Positions 22,577-32,519 of a stretch of 64,000 bases of DNA are shown piece after piece; the stretch's first letter is position 1; each line of letters begins with the position of its first letter. Both the position numbers and the translations under genes were made by a program. The notes under the pieces were generated by a model. It made no database searches and was not told the DNA's origin. It saw only the letters and a program-made list of their open reading frames with translations. Origin of the DNA: Thioalkalivibrio nitratireducens DSM 14787 (lineage in GTDB: Bacteria; Pseudomonadota; Gammaproteobacteria; Ectothiorhodospirales; Ectothiorhodospiraceae); assembly GCF_000321415.2 (NCBI RefSeq), contig NC_019902.2, forward strand, positions 248,001 to 312,000, in the 5' to 3' direction.

Positions 22577-24187
22577 GTGGGTATTCCCGAAAGCGATCTT
22601 CATCAACTGATGCTGCGTCTGGGCGACCGGCTTGCGCCGACCGTGCTACGCGGCCGGATCGGTCTGGAGAAGGAGACGCTACGGGTACAGGCGGCCGGTT
22701 CGATCGCGCAGACACCGCACCCGGCCGGGCTGGGGTCGGCACTGACCCATCCCTACATCACCACGGACTACTCAGAGGCGTTGCTGGAACTGGTCACACC
22801 GCCGTTCGACGACGTGCGCGAAACTCTGGGATTCTTGCAGGATCTGCAGGCCTTCGCGGCGGCCCGTGTCGGCGACGAGATCCTCTGGGCCACCAGCATG
22901 CCCTGCGCGGTCAGTGGCGAGGATTCGATCCCCGTGGCGCAGTACGGCCATTCGAACGCAGGCCGCATGAAGACCGTCTATCGCATCGGGTTGGGGCATC
23001 GCTACGGGCGGCTGATGCAGGTGATCGCCGGTGTTCACTTCAACTATTCACCGCAACCCGCACTCTGGCCGGTGCTCGCCGATCTTCGCGGCGCGACCGA
23101 CGACCGCGAATTCCGCGACCAGTGCATGATGGGGATGATCCGCAATCTCCTGCGCTTTGGCTGGCTGGTGCCGTACCTGTTCGGTGCGTCTCCCGCGGTC
23201 TGCAACACCTTCCTCGACGGGCGCGGGGCGAAGCTCGAGGACTTCGACGACGACAGCAGCTACTTGCCGCTGGCGACGAGTCTGCGCATGGGGGATATCG
23301 GCTACAACAACCGCAAGGAGGCGGACACCGGGATCAAGGCCAACTACAACTCGCTGGCCGAGTACGTCGACAGCCTGCGTTGTGCGATCACCACGGAGAG
23401 CTCGGAATGGGCGCGCATCGGGGTCAAGGTGAACGGCGACTACCGGCAGCTGAACGCGAACATTCTGCAGATCGAGAACGAGTACTACAGTTCGGTGCGG
23501 CCCAAGCAGCCGCTGGAACGATTCGAGAAACCGACCGATGCGCTGGAGTCACGGGGGATCGCCTATGTCGAGCTGCGCTCGGTCGACGTGAACGCCCAGC
23601 ACCCGCTTGGGGTGGACGAAAGCCAGCTGCGCTTCCTCGAGGCTTTCTGTCTCACGGCGCTGCTGATTCCCAGCGCCCCGCTCAGCGAATCGGCGATGGC
23701 CGATATCGACGCGAACCTGCTCGCCGTGGCCCATTACGGCCGCAAGCCGGGGCTGATGCTGCGCTGCGAGCGCGGTCCCGCGGCACTGCAGGATCTCGGG
23801 CGCGAGATCCTGACCCTGATGCGTCCGGTTGCGGCCATGCTCGACCAGGGATTGCCCGGAGACCCGTATCGCCGTTCACTGAGCGAGCAATGGGGCAAGG
23901 TGGAGCAGGCAGCGCTGACCCCGTCGGCGCGGATGCTGGAGGACATGATGGCTCGCGAGGAGGGGTTCTACCGCTATGCGCGGCGGCTCTCGGACCAGCA
24001 CCGCGAGGCTTTCCGCAGCAACTGCCCGCTGCCTCGCGAGGCCGAACTGGTCGAACTAGCCCAGCATTCGCTGACCGAGCAGACCGCGATGGAGGCCAGC
24101 GACCGGTACGACTTCGACAGCTTTCTGCAGCGCTATTTCGACGGTAGCCTGGTGGGAATGTCCGCCGCTCGATCGTTCATCCGCTAA
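22577..24187 (+). CDS. gshA: Glutamate-cysteine ligase
   Basis: A 536-residue ATP-dependent ligase that makes gamma-glutamylcysteine, the first step of glutathione synthesis. GTG 22577 is chosen because acaaaggaaa lies 7-14 bp upstream and the product matches the usual length of the proteobacterial family (about 520 aa). Family motifs are the early IGLEKETLRV, TDYSEALLELVTPP, the substrate segment MQVIAGVHFNYS and the late AYVELRSVDVN. The frame opens further upstream, but that part has no family features. gshB, the second step, is at 55.2 kb. In these alkaliphiles glutathione-type thiols also take part in sulfur oxidation. Confidence 0.94.
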   Translation: MGIPESDLHQLMLRLGDRLAPTVLRGRIGLEKETLRVQAAGSIAQTPHPAGLGSALTHPYITTDYSEALLELVTPPFDDVRETLGFLQDLQAFAAARVGDEILWATSMPCAVSGEDSIPVAQYGHSNAGRMKTVYRIGLGHRYGRLMQVIAGVHFNYSPQPALWPVLADLRGATDDREFRDQCMMGMIRNLLRFGWLVPYLFGASPAVCNTFLDGRGAKLEDFDDDSSYLPLATSLRMGDIGYNNRKEADTGIKANYNSLAEYVDSLRCAITTESSEWARIGVKVNGDYRQLNANILQIENEYYSSVRPKQPLERFEKPTDALESRGIAYVELRSVDVNAQHPLGVDESQLRFLEAFCLTALLIPSAPLSESAMADIDANLLAVAHYGRKPGLMLRCERGPAALQDLGREILTLMRPVAAMLDQGLPGDPYRRSLSEQWGKVEQAALTPSARMLEDMMAREEGFYRYARRLSDQHREAFRSNCPLPREAELVELAQHSLTEQTAMEASDRYDFDSFLQRYFDGSLVGMSAARSFIR

Positions 24188-24570
24188 GGTGCATCCTCGT
24201 GCGGGACGGTGACTGCCGACAGGGCGTTGCTCGCGGAGATCAGGTCGCAGAGACGTTCGGCGGTAAGGGTCATCTTCATGCCGGCCCGCTCGCGCATTTC
24301 GCCGGTCAGTTCGAAACCCCGCGCGTTGAGCCCTCCCTTAAGCAGCAGGGTGCATCGGTTGATCGTTCCGCCGAAGGCCGAATCCCGCGGTCCGCGGTAG
24401 TAGGTAACCTCGATCATGGCCACCATGGTTCCGCGGTGGATCCGGTATACCCCCCGATAGTAGTAGCCTGTGTCGCCGCCATGGAGGCGGCCATCGTCCA
24501 GAACGATGACTCCGAGCCCCAAACCTCCGACGATCGACTTGAACTTGATGAAATAGACTCCCGAGGCCAT
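24184..24570 (-). CDS. GrlR-like small protein
   Basis: A 128-residue protein convergent with gshA; the two stops overlap by 4 bp. The pattern MASGVYFIKFKS, GLGVIVLDDGRLHGGDTGYYYRG, then alternating strands ending RGFELTGEM matches the beta-barrel GrlR fold (PF16518), known from the LEE type III secretion regulator but widespread in environmental bacteria with unknown roles. The C-terminal 30 residues form a predicted helix (LTAERLCDLISAS). No secretion genes are nearby. It may be a ligand-binding or protein-binding lipocalin-like module. Confidence 0.6.
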   Translation of the reverse strand: MASGVYFIKFKSIVGGLGLGVIVLDDGRLHGGDTGYYYRGVYRIHRGTMVAMIEVTYYRGPRDSAFGGTINRCTLLLKGGLNARGFELTGEMRERAGMKMTLTAERLCDLISASNALSAVTVPHEDAP

Positions 24571-24825
24571 CGTTCTCGCTTCTCCATCGGTCGGGGCCGC
24601 GTGCGTACGGCCGTGAGTTCCGTCCGAGCGCCCGCAGATCGTGTCTGCCGGCCGTGTCCAGACGGGATCGTCCGGAGGTTCCCTGCGGTCAGGACCATCC
24701 TGCGGCCCGAACGTTGTGCGCAGTCGTGCTCAAACGAATGTAATGATAGCGCCCAGCGCGCGGAGGATGGATCCTTCCTTGGGGGAGGGTGCGATGCGGC
24801 CCTGGCCGGCGCCGGAGATCGAGGC

Positions 24826-24989
24826 CTAGTGGGCCATGCGGAAAGTTCATCAACCGGTCGCTTCGCCAGACACGCCGGCGCTGCGTTGGGCAAGTTTGAA
24901 ATAGGTCGGCTATTCCTACACTTGCCCGCCTTGCTCCAGCGCGCTCGGCTGTGCTCCTTAGGCGCCGAACTTCCCGCATGGCCCACTAG
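24826..24989. repeat. MITE-like element with 23-bp terminal inverted repeats (copy A)
   Basis: Left end 24826-24848 (begins ctagtgggccatgcgg) and right end 24967-24989 (ends ccgcatggcccactag) are inverted copies with one mismatch in 23. The 164-bp element has no coding capacity and contains a second, inner imperfect palindrome centred near aaataggtcggctattcc (about 24899-24916), flanked by gggcaagt / acttgccc. Its left half is repeated at 29395. The sequence from 24571 to 24825 and from 24990 to 25191 shows no gene. Confidence 0.75.
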
Positions 24990-25191
24990 CTTGGTCTCGG
25001 GCGGAATCTAGGCGTGTTGTTGCAGTCCACAAGATGGGGTGGTTCGGCGCGATGACGTCGCCAGCTCGGAACGTGCATCGCGGCGCCGGCTCGTTCGATT
25101 GAAACTGCCTGAGCCATCGTACCCTTGCTTGGAGGTCTGCTATGTCCCGAACCCTGGTCGCTGTTGTCCGCTGTGTCCGGAGGGCATTGCG

Positions 25192-26265
25192 TTGAAGACC
25201 TTTGTTGGTGTGCTGGTCGTCGCCATTCTGGGAGGGATCGGATTGTGGTACTGGTCGCTTCATGACGACGGTGCGGGCAATGCCAGCCCCGCCGCCGGCA
25301 ATGCGGCCCTGGACCGCCGGGTCCCGGTACGCCTAGCCGTGGTCGAGCCGCTGCGTTTCGAGACCGTGCTGGAGTCGCTGGGTACGGCGCAGGCAAATGA
25401 ATCGGTGACGCTGACTGCGACCGTGACCGCCAATGTGGCCGCGATTGGGTTCCGGGATGGCGACGAAGTCGAGGCCGGGCAGGTGCTGGTGCGGCTGGCT
25501 TCGGCCGAGGAGCTCGCCGAACAGCGGGAGGCCCAGGTGACGCTGACCGAACAGCGCAGGGAACTGAACCGCATTCGAGGTCTGGCGGCGGACGGCATCG
25601 TGCCGCGGCAGCAGGTCGACCAGCAACGCTCGCGCGTGGAAGAGGCGGAGGCCCGGCTTGCTGCGGTCGAAGCGCGGCTCTCCGATCGCGTGATCCGCGC
25701 GCCGTTCAGCGGCGTGCTGGGACTGCGGCGCGTCAGCACTGGCTCGCTGGTCACTCCGGGTACTGCTGTCGCCGAACTCGACGACATCTCGTTGATCAAG
25801 GTCGACTTCACCATACCCGAACGCTTCCTGGGTGTGGTGAGGCGCGGCATGCCGATCGAGGCCCGTAGCGTCGCGTTCCGGGACCGCGTGTTCGAAGGCG
25901 TGGTCACCGCAATCAGCACCCGCGTCGATGTTGCGACCCGTACCTTCACCGTGCGCGCGGAGATCGACAACCCTGACCGCGAGCTACGTCCGGGCATGCT
26001 GCTGACGACACGGCTGGCGCTGGACCCTGCCGACCGCCTGGCGATTCCGGAAGGCGCAGTGCTGGCCACTGCCGATCAGCATTTTGTGTTCGTGCTGGCC
26101 GAGGACGGCACGGTGCAGCGCCGACAGATCCGCATCGGCCGGCGTCAGCCGGGCTGGGTTGAGGTGCTGGATGGGCTCGCCAACGGTGACCGCGTGGTTC
26201 ACGAAGGCATCCTGCGCGTACGCGAGGGCAGCGAGGTGCGGGTGCTGGGCGAGGAAGCGGTATGA
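25192..26265 (+). CDS. RND efflux periplasmic adaptor (membrane fusion protein)
   Basis: A 357-residue protein of the HlyD/MexE-like family. TTG 25192 is the likely start: ccggaggg lies 8 bp upstream and the next residues form the export/anchor helix (KTFVGVLVVAILGGIGLWYW). The lipoyl half-motifs (VAAIGFRDGDEVEAGQVLVRL and RVIRAPFSGVLGLRRVSTGSLV) flank a short coiled-coil hairpin, followed by beta-barrel and membrane-proximal domains (PGMLLTTRLAL, IPEGAVL). It has no lipobox Cys. It overlaps the pump gene by 4 bp and links it to an outer-membrane channel, which is not encoded in the window. Confidence 0.92.
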   Translation: MKTFVGVLVVAILGGIGLWYWSLHDDGAGNASPAAGNAALDRRVPVRLAVVEPLRFETVLESLGTAQANESVTLTATVTANVAAIGFRDGDEVEAGQVLVRLASAEELAEQREAQVTLTEQRRELNRIRGLAADGIVPRQQVDQQRSRVEEAEARLAAVEARLSDRVIRAPFSGVLGLRRVSTGSLVTPGTAVAELDDISLIKVDFTIPERFLGVVRRGMPIEARSVAFRDRVFEGVVTAISTRVDVATRTFTVRAEIDNPDRELRPGMLLTTRLALDPADRLAIPEGAVLATADQHFVFVLAEDGTVQRRQIRIGRRQPGWVEVLDGLANGDRVVHEGILRVREGSEVRVLGEEAV

Positions 26266-29200
26266 TCATCTCCGACATCGCGAACCGACGGCCGGTGCTG
26301 GCAGTGGTGTTCAACCTGCTGCTGGTGACCTTCGGCCTGATCGCCTACCAGCAGCTGCCGCTGCGCGAATACCCGGACGTCGATGCGCCGGTCGTCACGG
26401 TGCAGACTGGCTACCCCGGAGCGAGCGCCGAAATCATCGAGCGCGAGGTGACCCAGCGCCTCGAGGACCGGATCGCTGGGATCGAGGGGATCCGCTACAT
26501 CGAGTCGTCGAGCCGCGACGGTCGCTCGTCGATCACCATCGAGTTCAACCTGAATCGCGACATCGACGGCGCCGCCAACGACATCCGCGAAGCGGTGTCC
26601 CGCGTGATCCGTTTCCTTCCCGACGAGGTCGACCCGCCGCAGGTGACCAAGGCGGATGCGGATGCCAGCCCGATCCTGTGGCTCAATCTGTCCAGCACGA
26701 CGATGGATGGTCTGGAGCTCGCCGACTACGCGCGCCGTTACCTGGTCGACCGGCTGTCCGTGGTCGACGGCGTCGCGCTGATCCGGCTTGGTGGCGCGAA
26801 ACGCTATGCGATGCGCATCTGGGTGGACCGCGAGGCGCTGGCCGCCCGCGGACTGACCGTTGCCGACATCGAGGACGCGCTGCGCCGCGAGAACGTCGAG
26901 CTCCCCGCTGGCCGGATCGACTCGCTCGACCGCGAGTTCAAGGTGCGGGTCGACCGGATGTACCGCACCGCGGAGGACTTCGCGGGCCTGGTGATCCAGC
27001 GTGCCGACAACCAGCACCTGGTGCGCCTGGGCGAAGTGGCCGAGGTCGCCGTGGGCTCGGATTCCGAGCGCACCGAGTTCCGCGGCAACGGCGAGGACAT
27101 GGTCGGTCTCGGCATCATCCGCCAGGCCAATGCCAACGTGCTCGACGTCGCGAACGGGGCCAAGCGGGTCGCCGCGGAACTGCAGGAGCAGTTGCCCGAC
27201 GGCACCTCGCTGGTGGTTACTTACGACAGCTCGGTGTTCATCGAAGGCGCGATCCGCGAGGTCTACATCACGCTGGCGATCGCGACCGCGGCGGTGGTAC
27301 TGGTGATCTACCTGTTCCTCGGCAGTTGGCGCGCGACCTTGATCCCGGGGGTGACCGTGCCAGTCGCGATCACCGCCGCGTTCATCGGGATCAGCCTGCT
27401 CGGATTCTCGGTCAACCTGCTGACACTGCTGGCACTGGTGCTCGCGATCGGCCTGGTGGTCGACGACGCGATCGTGATGCTGGAGAACATCCACCGGCGC
27501 ATCGAGCGCGGCGAGCCAGGACTGCTCGCCGCCTATCGCGGTGCGCGCCAGGTCGGTTTCGCGATCGTAGCGACTACCTCCGTGCTGGTCGCGGTGTTCG
27601 TGCCGCTGGCCTTTCTCAGTGGCACGGTCGGGCGGCTGTTTACCGAGTTCGCGCTGGCGATCGCGATCGCGGTGGTCTTCTCCAGCCTGGTTGCGCTGAC
27701 CCTGGCTCCGGTGCTGTCGGGCCGGCTGATGCACAAGGGTGACGATGAAACCGGAATGGCCCGGATCATCGGACGCGGCTTCGGAGCACTGGAGCGCGGC
27801 TATGCGCGGCTTCTGCAGCGCAGCCTGCCCTACTCCTGGGGCGTGGTGCCGATCCTGCTGCTGAGCCTGGGTGGGGCCTGGTGGCTGCTGAACGAGATCC
27901 CGGACGAGTTCGCCCCCCGCGAGGACCGGGGTGCGTTCTTCGTGCTGGTCAACGGACCCGAGGGCGCGAGTTTCGAATACATGCGCGAACAGATGGCCGA
28001 AGTCGAGCGGCGCATGCTGCCGCTGACCGAGCAGGGCGAGGTGCGCCGGATCCTGGTTCGCACCCCGCGCGCTTTCGGCAATACCGAGGTGGTCAACAAC
28101 GGCTTCGTGATCGTGATCATGCACCACTGGAACGACCGCGAGCGTTTGTCCTGGGAGGTGATGGAGGACATTAACGCATCGCTTGCCGAGATCCCGGGGA
28201 TCCAGTCCCGGCTGGTGATGCGCCAGGGGCTTTCCCGTGGGCGAATCGGCCAGCCGGTGCAGTTCGTGATCACCGGGCCCGACTACGACGAACTGGCCGA
28301 GTGGGGCCAGACCCTACTGGAACGGGCCGAGGAAATTCCCGGGCTCGCGCGCCTGGATCTCGATTACAAGCCGACCCAGCCGCAGGTGACCGTCCGCATC
28401 GACCGTGACCGCGCGGCCGACCTCGGGGTGTCGCTGGCCACGGTCGGCCGAACGCTCGACGTGATGCTGGGCGGCCGCGCGGTGACCACCTACATCGATC
28501 GCGGCGAGGAGTACGACGTGATCATCGAGGGCCGTTCGGACCAGCGCCGCACGCCGGGCGACATCTCCAACCTCTACGTGCGTTCGGACAGCGGGGAACT
28601 GATCCCGCTGTCGAGCCTGGTGAGCTACCAGGAGGTTGCCGGGGCCGGCTCGCTGGAGCGCTACAACCGCGCCCGTTCGGTCACGCTCTCGGCGGCGGTG
28701 CAGGAGGGCTATACTCTCGGCCAGGTGCTGGCGGCGCTGGACGCCGCCGCCGACGAGGTGCTGCCGCCGGAGGCGCGGATCGACTACAAGGGCGAGTCGC
28801 TGGATCTGCGCGAGGGCAGCCAGGCGGTGTTTTTTACCTTTGTGCTTGCGCTGGTGATCGTCTACCTCGTGCTCGCGGCTCAGTTTGAGAGCTTCGTGCA
28901 CCCGTTCGTGATCATGCTGACGGTGCCATTGGCAGTGGTCGGCGCATTGCTCGGGCTCTACCTCACCGGGCAGACGATCAACATCTACAGCCAGATCGGG
29001 ATGGTGATGCTGATCGGGCTTGCGGCGAAGAACGGCATCCTGATCGTCGAGTTCGCCAACCAGCTGCGCGACCACGGGCGCGAGTTCAGCCATGCCGTGG
29101 TCGAGGCGGCTAGCATGCGCCTGCGCCCGGTGCTGATGACCGCGCTGACCACGGTGGCCGGCTCGATCCCGCTGATCCTGGCCACCGGCCCGGGTGCCGA

Positions 29201-29396
29201 AACGCGCTTCGTGATCGGCATCGCGGTGTTCTCCGGCGTCCTCTTCGCGACCCTGTTCACGCTGTTCGTGATCCCCGCCTCCTACGGGTTGCTCGCGCGC
29301 CAAACGACGTCCCCTAAGGCGATGACCCGACGCATCGAGCAACTCGACTCGCGCATCGACGATGTCGACCGCGGCCGCGAGGGCGGAGTCGCCTAG
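26262..29396 (+). CDS. RND-family multidrug/solvent efflux pump
   Basis: A 1044-residue inner-membrane transporter of the AcrB/MexF (HAE1) type with 12 transmembrane helices and two large periplasmic loops. The proton-relay residues are present: the Asp pair in LVVDDAIVMLENI (helix 4) and the Lys in GLAAKNGILIVEFANQLRD (helix 10). It begins SDIANRRPVLAVVFNLLL, as is common for the environmental HAE1 subgroup. It works with the adaptor encoded just upstream. Substrates cannot be inferred. Its stop codon TAG (29394-29396) lies inside the start of a repeat copy. Confidence 0.95.
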   Translation: MIISDIANRRPVLAVVFNLLLVTFGLIAYQQLPLREYPDVDAPVVTVQTGYPGASAEIIEREVTQRLEDRIAGIEGIRYIESSSRDGRSSITIEFNLNRDIDGAANDIREAVSRVIRFLPDEVDPPQVTKADADASPILWLNLSSTTMDGLELADYARRYLVDRLSVVDGVALIRLGGAKRYAMRIWVDREALAARGLTVADIEDALRRENVELPAGRIDSLDREFKVRVDRMYRTAEDFAGLVIQRADNQHLVRLGEVAEVAVGSDSERTEFRGNGEDMVGLGIIRQANANVLDVANGAKRVAAELQEQLPDGTSLVVTYDSSVFIEGAIREVYITLAIATAAVVLVIYLFLGSWRATLIPGVTVPVAITAAFIGISLLGFSVNLLTLLALVLAIGLVVDDAIVMLENIHRRIERGEPGLLAAYRGARQVGFAIVATTSVLVAVFVPLAFLSGTVGRLFTEFALAIAIAVVFSSLVALTLAPVLSGRLMHKGDDETGMARIIGRGFGALERGYARLLQRSLPYSWGVVPILLLSLGGAWWLLNEIPDEFAPREDRGAFFVLVNGPEGASFEYMREQMAEVERRMLPLTEQGEVRRILVRTPRAFGNTEVVNNGFVIVIMHHWNDRERLSWEVMEDINASLAEIPGIQSRLVMRQGLSRGRIGQPVQFVITGPDYDELAEWGQTLLERAEEIPGLARLDLDYKPTQPQVTVRIDRDRAADLGVSLATVGRTLDVMLGGRAVTTYIDRGEEYDVIIEGRSDQRRTPGDISNLYVRSDSGELIPLSSLVSYQEVAGAGSLERYNRARSVTLSAAVQEGYTLGQVLAALDAAADEVLPPEARIDYKGESLDLREGSQAVFFTFVLALVIVYLVLAAQFESFVHPFVIMLTVPLAVVGALLGLYLTGQTINIYSQIGMVMLIGLAAKNGILIVEFANQLRDHGREFSHAVVEAASMRLRPVLMTALTTVAGSIPLILATGPGAETRFVIGIAVFSGVLFATLFTLFVIPASYGLLARQTTSPKAMTRRIEQLDSRIDDVDRGREGGVA

Positions 29397-29460
29397 TGGG
29401 GCACGCGGGAAGTCCGTATCGCTTCACCGGACGCGCCGGCGCTGCGCCGGCTCACGTCCG
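29394..29460. repeat. Partial copy B of the MITE-like element
   Basis: From ctagtggggcacgcgggaag onward the sequence matches the left end and adjoining part of the element at 24826 (shared blocks: ctagtggg, cgcttc, cgccggcgctgcg). It provides the stop codon of the RND pump gene and ends at the msrB stop region. The right half is not evident. Confidence 0.6.
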
Positions 29461-29871
29461 GCCGCCGGCCCCGGACGGGCTCCTCTCGAACTGCAGCACT
29501 GAGGAGTTGATGCAGTAACGCAGACCGGTCGGCGCCGGGCCGTCGGGAAACACGTGCCCGAGATGCGCCTGGCAGCGGCCGCAGCGCACCTCGGTACGGA
29601 GCATCCCGTGACTCATATCGCGGTGTTCGGATACCGCGTCGCGGCTGGCCGGCGCGGTGAAACTCGGCCAGCCGGAACCCGAATTATACTTGTCGGTGGA
29701 ACGGAACAGTTCGGCCCCGCAGCCGACGCAGTGATAGCGTCCCGGTGCCTTGTGATCGTGGTATTGGCCGGTGAAGGCCGGTTCGGTGCCGCCTTCGCGC
29801 GCGATGCGGTACTGCTCCGGGGTCAGCCGTTGCCGCCACTCGGCATCGGAAAGCTCGTCGAATCGGGACAT
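29452..29871 (-). CDS. msrB: Peptide-methionine (R)-S-oxide reductase
   Basis: A 139-residue enzyme that repairs methionine-R-sulfoxide in proteins. It shows the SelR fold with two zinc CxxC pairs (CVGC and CGRC), the WPSF motif in [17 protein letters not shown], and the catalytic Cys in [14 protein letters not shown] 29871 is chosen for fit with the family N-terminus ([20 protein letters not shown]); the frame extends upstream but without family features. It is convergent with the RND pump. Confidence 0.95.
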   Translation of the reverse strand: MSRFDELSDAEWRQRLTPEQYRIAREGGTEPAFTGQYHDHKAPGRYHCVGCGAELFRSTDKYNSGSGWPSFTAPASRDAVSEHRDMSHGMLRTEVRCGRCQAHLGHVFPDGPAPTGLRYCINSSVLQFERSPSGAGGRT

Positions 29872-30100
29872 CAGGGGGCTCCTCGGGAACGGGCTGTGTC
29901 GCGGGCGGGGCGCAAGCTTGGCCGGTTCACCGGCATTGTGTATGGTTACGGGCTGTGTGCGGCTCATCCGGAGCCGCGGGCCGCCCCGGGGGCCGGCAGG
30001 TACATCGCGCCGGTTACGCCTCCCCCGAAAGAGCCTGCCCGAGAGTCTAGCCGGCGCCGCTAGGCCTCTGAAGGATCCCACCCAAGCCGCGAGGAGAAAC

Positions 30101-32317
30101 GTGAAGAAAACCCAGAGCAAGGCGCGGGCCGGCGAGGGCCTCTACCTCGTGCTGATCAGTGTGCACGGCCTGATCCGGGGCAGCAATCTGGAACTGGGTC
30201 GCGATGCCGACACCGGCGGCCAGACGCTCTACGTGGTGGAACTCGCGCGCGCGCTGGCGCGGCACTCGGAGGTGGGACGCGTCGACCTGGTGACCCGGCA
30301 CGTGGAGGACAGCCGCGTGGCCAACGACTACGCGGTGCCCGAGGAGGACCTCGGGCACGGTGCCCGCATCGTCCGCGTCGAGTGCGGTTCCCGGCGCTAC
30401 CTGCGCAAGGAGAAGCTCTGGCCGCACCTCGACTGCTTCGCCGACAACCTGCTGGACCACATCCGCAAGGTCGGGTTGCGCCCGGACGTGGTGCACGGAC
30501 ACTACGCGGATGCCGGCTACGTGGCCACGCGGATCTCCAACCTGCTCGGCGTTCCGATGCTGCAGACCGGGCACTCGCTGGGCCGCGTCAAGCGCGAGCG
30601 CCTGCTGGCCCACGGAGTGAAGGAGGAGGACATCGAGGCGCGCTACAACATCTCCGCGCGCATCCAGGCCGAGGAGGAGGCGCTGGCCCATGCCCACCGG
30701 GTGATCGCCAGCACCCGGCAGGAGGTTGAGGAGCAGTACGCGACCTACGACAATTACCACCCGTCGCGGATGACGGTCATCCCGCCGGGTACCGACCTGT
30801 CCCGTTTCCACCCGCCGAAGCGCGGCCAGCGCAAACCCCGCATCTGGCGCGAAATCACCCGCTTCCTCGAGAAATCCGAGCGCCCGCTGATCATGGCGCT
30901 GTCCCGGGCCGACGAGCGCAAGAACATCCGTGCACTGGTCGACGCCTACGCCCAGAGCGACTGGCTGCGTGAACACGCCAACCTGCTGATCGTGGCCGGC
31001 AACCGCGACGATATCAGCCAGATGGACAAGGGTGCGCGCGAGGTGTTGACCGACCTGCTGTTGCGCATCGATCGCCACGACCTGTACGGCAAGGTGGCGT
31101 ATCCGAAGCACCACGGGGGCGACGACGTTCCCGACCTGTATCGGCTGGTGGCCTCCAGCCGCGGCGTGTTCGTGAACCCCGCATTGACCGAGCCGTTCGG
31201 TCTGACCCTGATCGAGGCCGCCGCCAGCGGTGCCCCGATCGTGGCCACCAACGACGGCGGCCCGCAGGAGATCATCTCGCGCTGCCACAACGGCGTGCTG
31301 GTCGATCCCTTGGATCCCCCCGGGATCACCACGGCCATCGAGTCGATACTCTCCGACCGCACCCTCTGGCGCCGCTTCTCCGAACAGGGTCTGAAGGGCG
31401 TGCGTGAACACTACTCCTGGGACGGCCATGCGGCGCGCTATGTGAAGCTGATCAAGGAACTGAACCGCGAGGTCCGGCGCAGCCGCCGCGAACAGCGTTC
31501 GGTGTCCGGCCGGCTGGTGGATGCCGACCGCGCGGTGCTGACCGATATCGACAACACCCTGATCGGCGACCCTGCGGCGCTGAAGGCCTTCCTAGCCTGG
31601 TTGCGCCGGCACCGAGGCAAGGTCGTGTTCGGAGTGGCCACCGGGCGGCGCCTGGATTCCGCGCAGGAGGTGCTGGCCCGGCACGGGGTTCCGGCGCCTG
31701 ACCTGTGGATCACTTCGGTGGGTTCGGAAATCTACTACGGTGCGGAGGCGACGCCCGACAAGGGCTGGGCTCGCCACATCAGCCACCGCTGGCAACCGGA
31801 CCGGCTGCGCGAACTGCTGTCGGAACAGCCGGGGCTCGAGCTGCAGCCCGAGGTGGACCAGCGACCGTTCAAGCTGAGCTATTTCGTGGATGCCGAAAAG
31901 TTCGAGGGCGCACCTGCGATCGACCGGCTGCTGTACCAGGCGGATCTGCATGCCCGCGTCGTCTACTCGCACGACATGTTCCTGGATCTCCTGCCGGTGC
32001 GGGCATCCAAGGGGCTGGCCGTGCGCTACGTCGCTCACAAGTGGGGTATCCCGCTGGAGCAGGTGCTGGTGGCCGGTGATTCCGGCAACGACGAGGACAT
32101 GCTGCGCGGGCGGCTGCTCGGCGTCGTGGTCGGCAACCATCACCCGGAACTGGAAAAGCTGCGGGGGTTTACGCGCATCTATTTCGCCGAGGCTGCGCAT
32201 GCCCGCGGCATCCTGGAAGCGGTGGAACATTTCGACCTGCTGAGCCGTTGCGACATCCCGCTGGAAGCCGCGTGCGGTCAGGCGGAGGCTGCATCGCCAG
32301 GGGCGCAGCCGGCCTGA
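30101..32317 (+). CDS. Sucrose-phosphate synthase fused to a HAD phosphatase-like domain
   Basis: A 738-residue bifunctional-type protein starting at GTG 30101 behind gaggaga. Residues 1-460 form a GT-B glycosyltransferase: [20 protein letters not shown], the conserved [10 protein letters not shown], and [20 protein letters not shown]. Residues 485-710 form a HAD-IIB domain of the sucrose-phosphatase kind: [20 protein letters not shown], and [13 protein letters not shown]. The first domain transfers glucose to fructose-6-phosphate; whether the second is an active phosphatase is uncertain, since the usual DxDGT is DIDNT. Sucrose is a known secondary compatible solute in haloalkaliphilic sulfur oxidisers. 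No separate sucrose phosphatase is in the window. Confidence 0.9.
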   Translation: MKKTQSKARAGEGLYLVLISVHGLIRGSNLELGRDADTGGQTLYVVELARALARHSEVGRVDLVTRHVEDSRVANDYAVPEEDLGHGARIVRVECGSRRYLRKEKLWPHLDCFADNLLDHIRKVGLRPDVVHGHYADAGYVATRISNLLGVPMLQTGHSLGRVKRERLLAHGVKEEDIEARYNISARIQAEEEALAHAHRVIASTRQEVEEQYATYDNYHPSRMTVIPPGTDLSRFHPPKRGQRKPRIWREITRFLEKSERPLIMALSRADERKNIRALVDAYAQSDWLREHANLLIVAGNRDDISQMDKGAREVLTDLLLRIDRHDLYGKVAYPKHHGGDDVPDLYRLVASSRGVFVNPALTEPFGLTLIEAAASGAPIVATNDGGPQEIISRCHNGVLVDPLDPPGITTAIESILSDRTLWRRFSEQGLKGVREHYSWDGHAARYVKLIKELNREVRRSRREQRSVSGRLVDADRAVLTDIDNTLIGDPAALKAFLAWLRRHRGKVVFGVATGRRLDSAQEVLARHGVPAPDLWITSVGSEIYYGAEATPDKGWARHISHRWQPDRLRELLSEQPGLELQPEVDQRPFKLSYFVDAEKFEGAPAIDRLLYQADLHARVVYSHDMFLDLLPVRASKGLAVRYVAHKWGIPLEQVLVAGDSGNDEDMLRGRLLGVVVGNHHPELEKLRGFTRIYFAEAAHARGILEAVEHFDLLSRCDIPLEAACGQAEAASPGAQPA

Positions 32318-32519
32318 CCGCAGCTGCCTGAATGCGGCCCGGGAGCCTGCATCACCCGACGGTTTTTCCGGTACCGCGCGATCGCGTGTCGGCAATTTTC
32401 GCTGCATCCGGGTGAATTCGTGTTGAAGGGCCGGGTGGGCCGTCCTATGATCAACCACGGTGGCTGCCGGCGCGCAGCTCCGTTGTCAATATCGCTGGCA
32501 AGCTCTAGGGGGCTGCATC

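Noticed and set aside
24571-24825. Small gene between the GrlR-like gene and the repeat element
   Set aside because: Open frames are short, without ribosome sites or recognisable motifs.
26199-28127. 642-codon minus-strand frame opposite the RND pump
   Set aside because: Shadow of the pump gene; low-complexity His/Arg/Gln composition.
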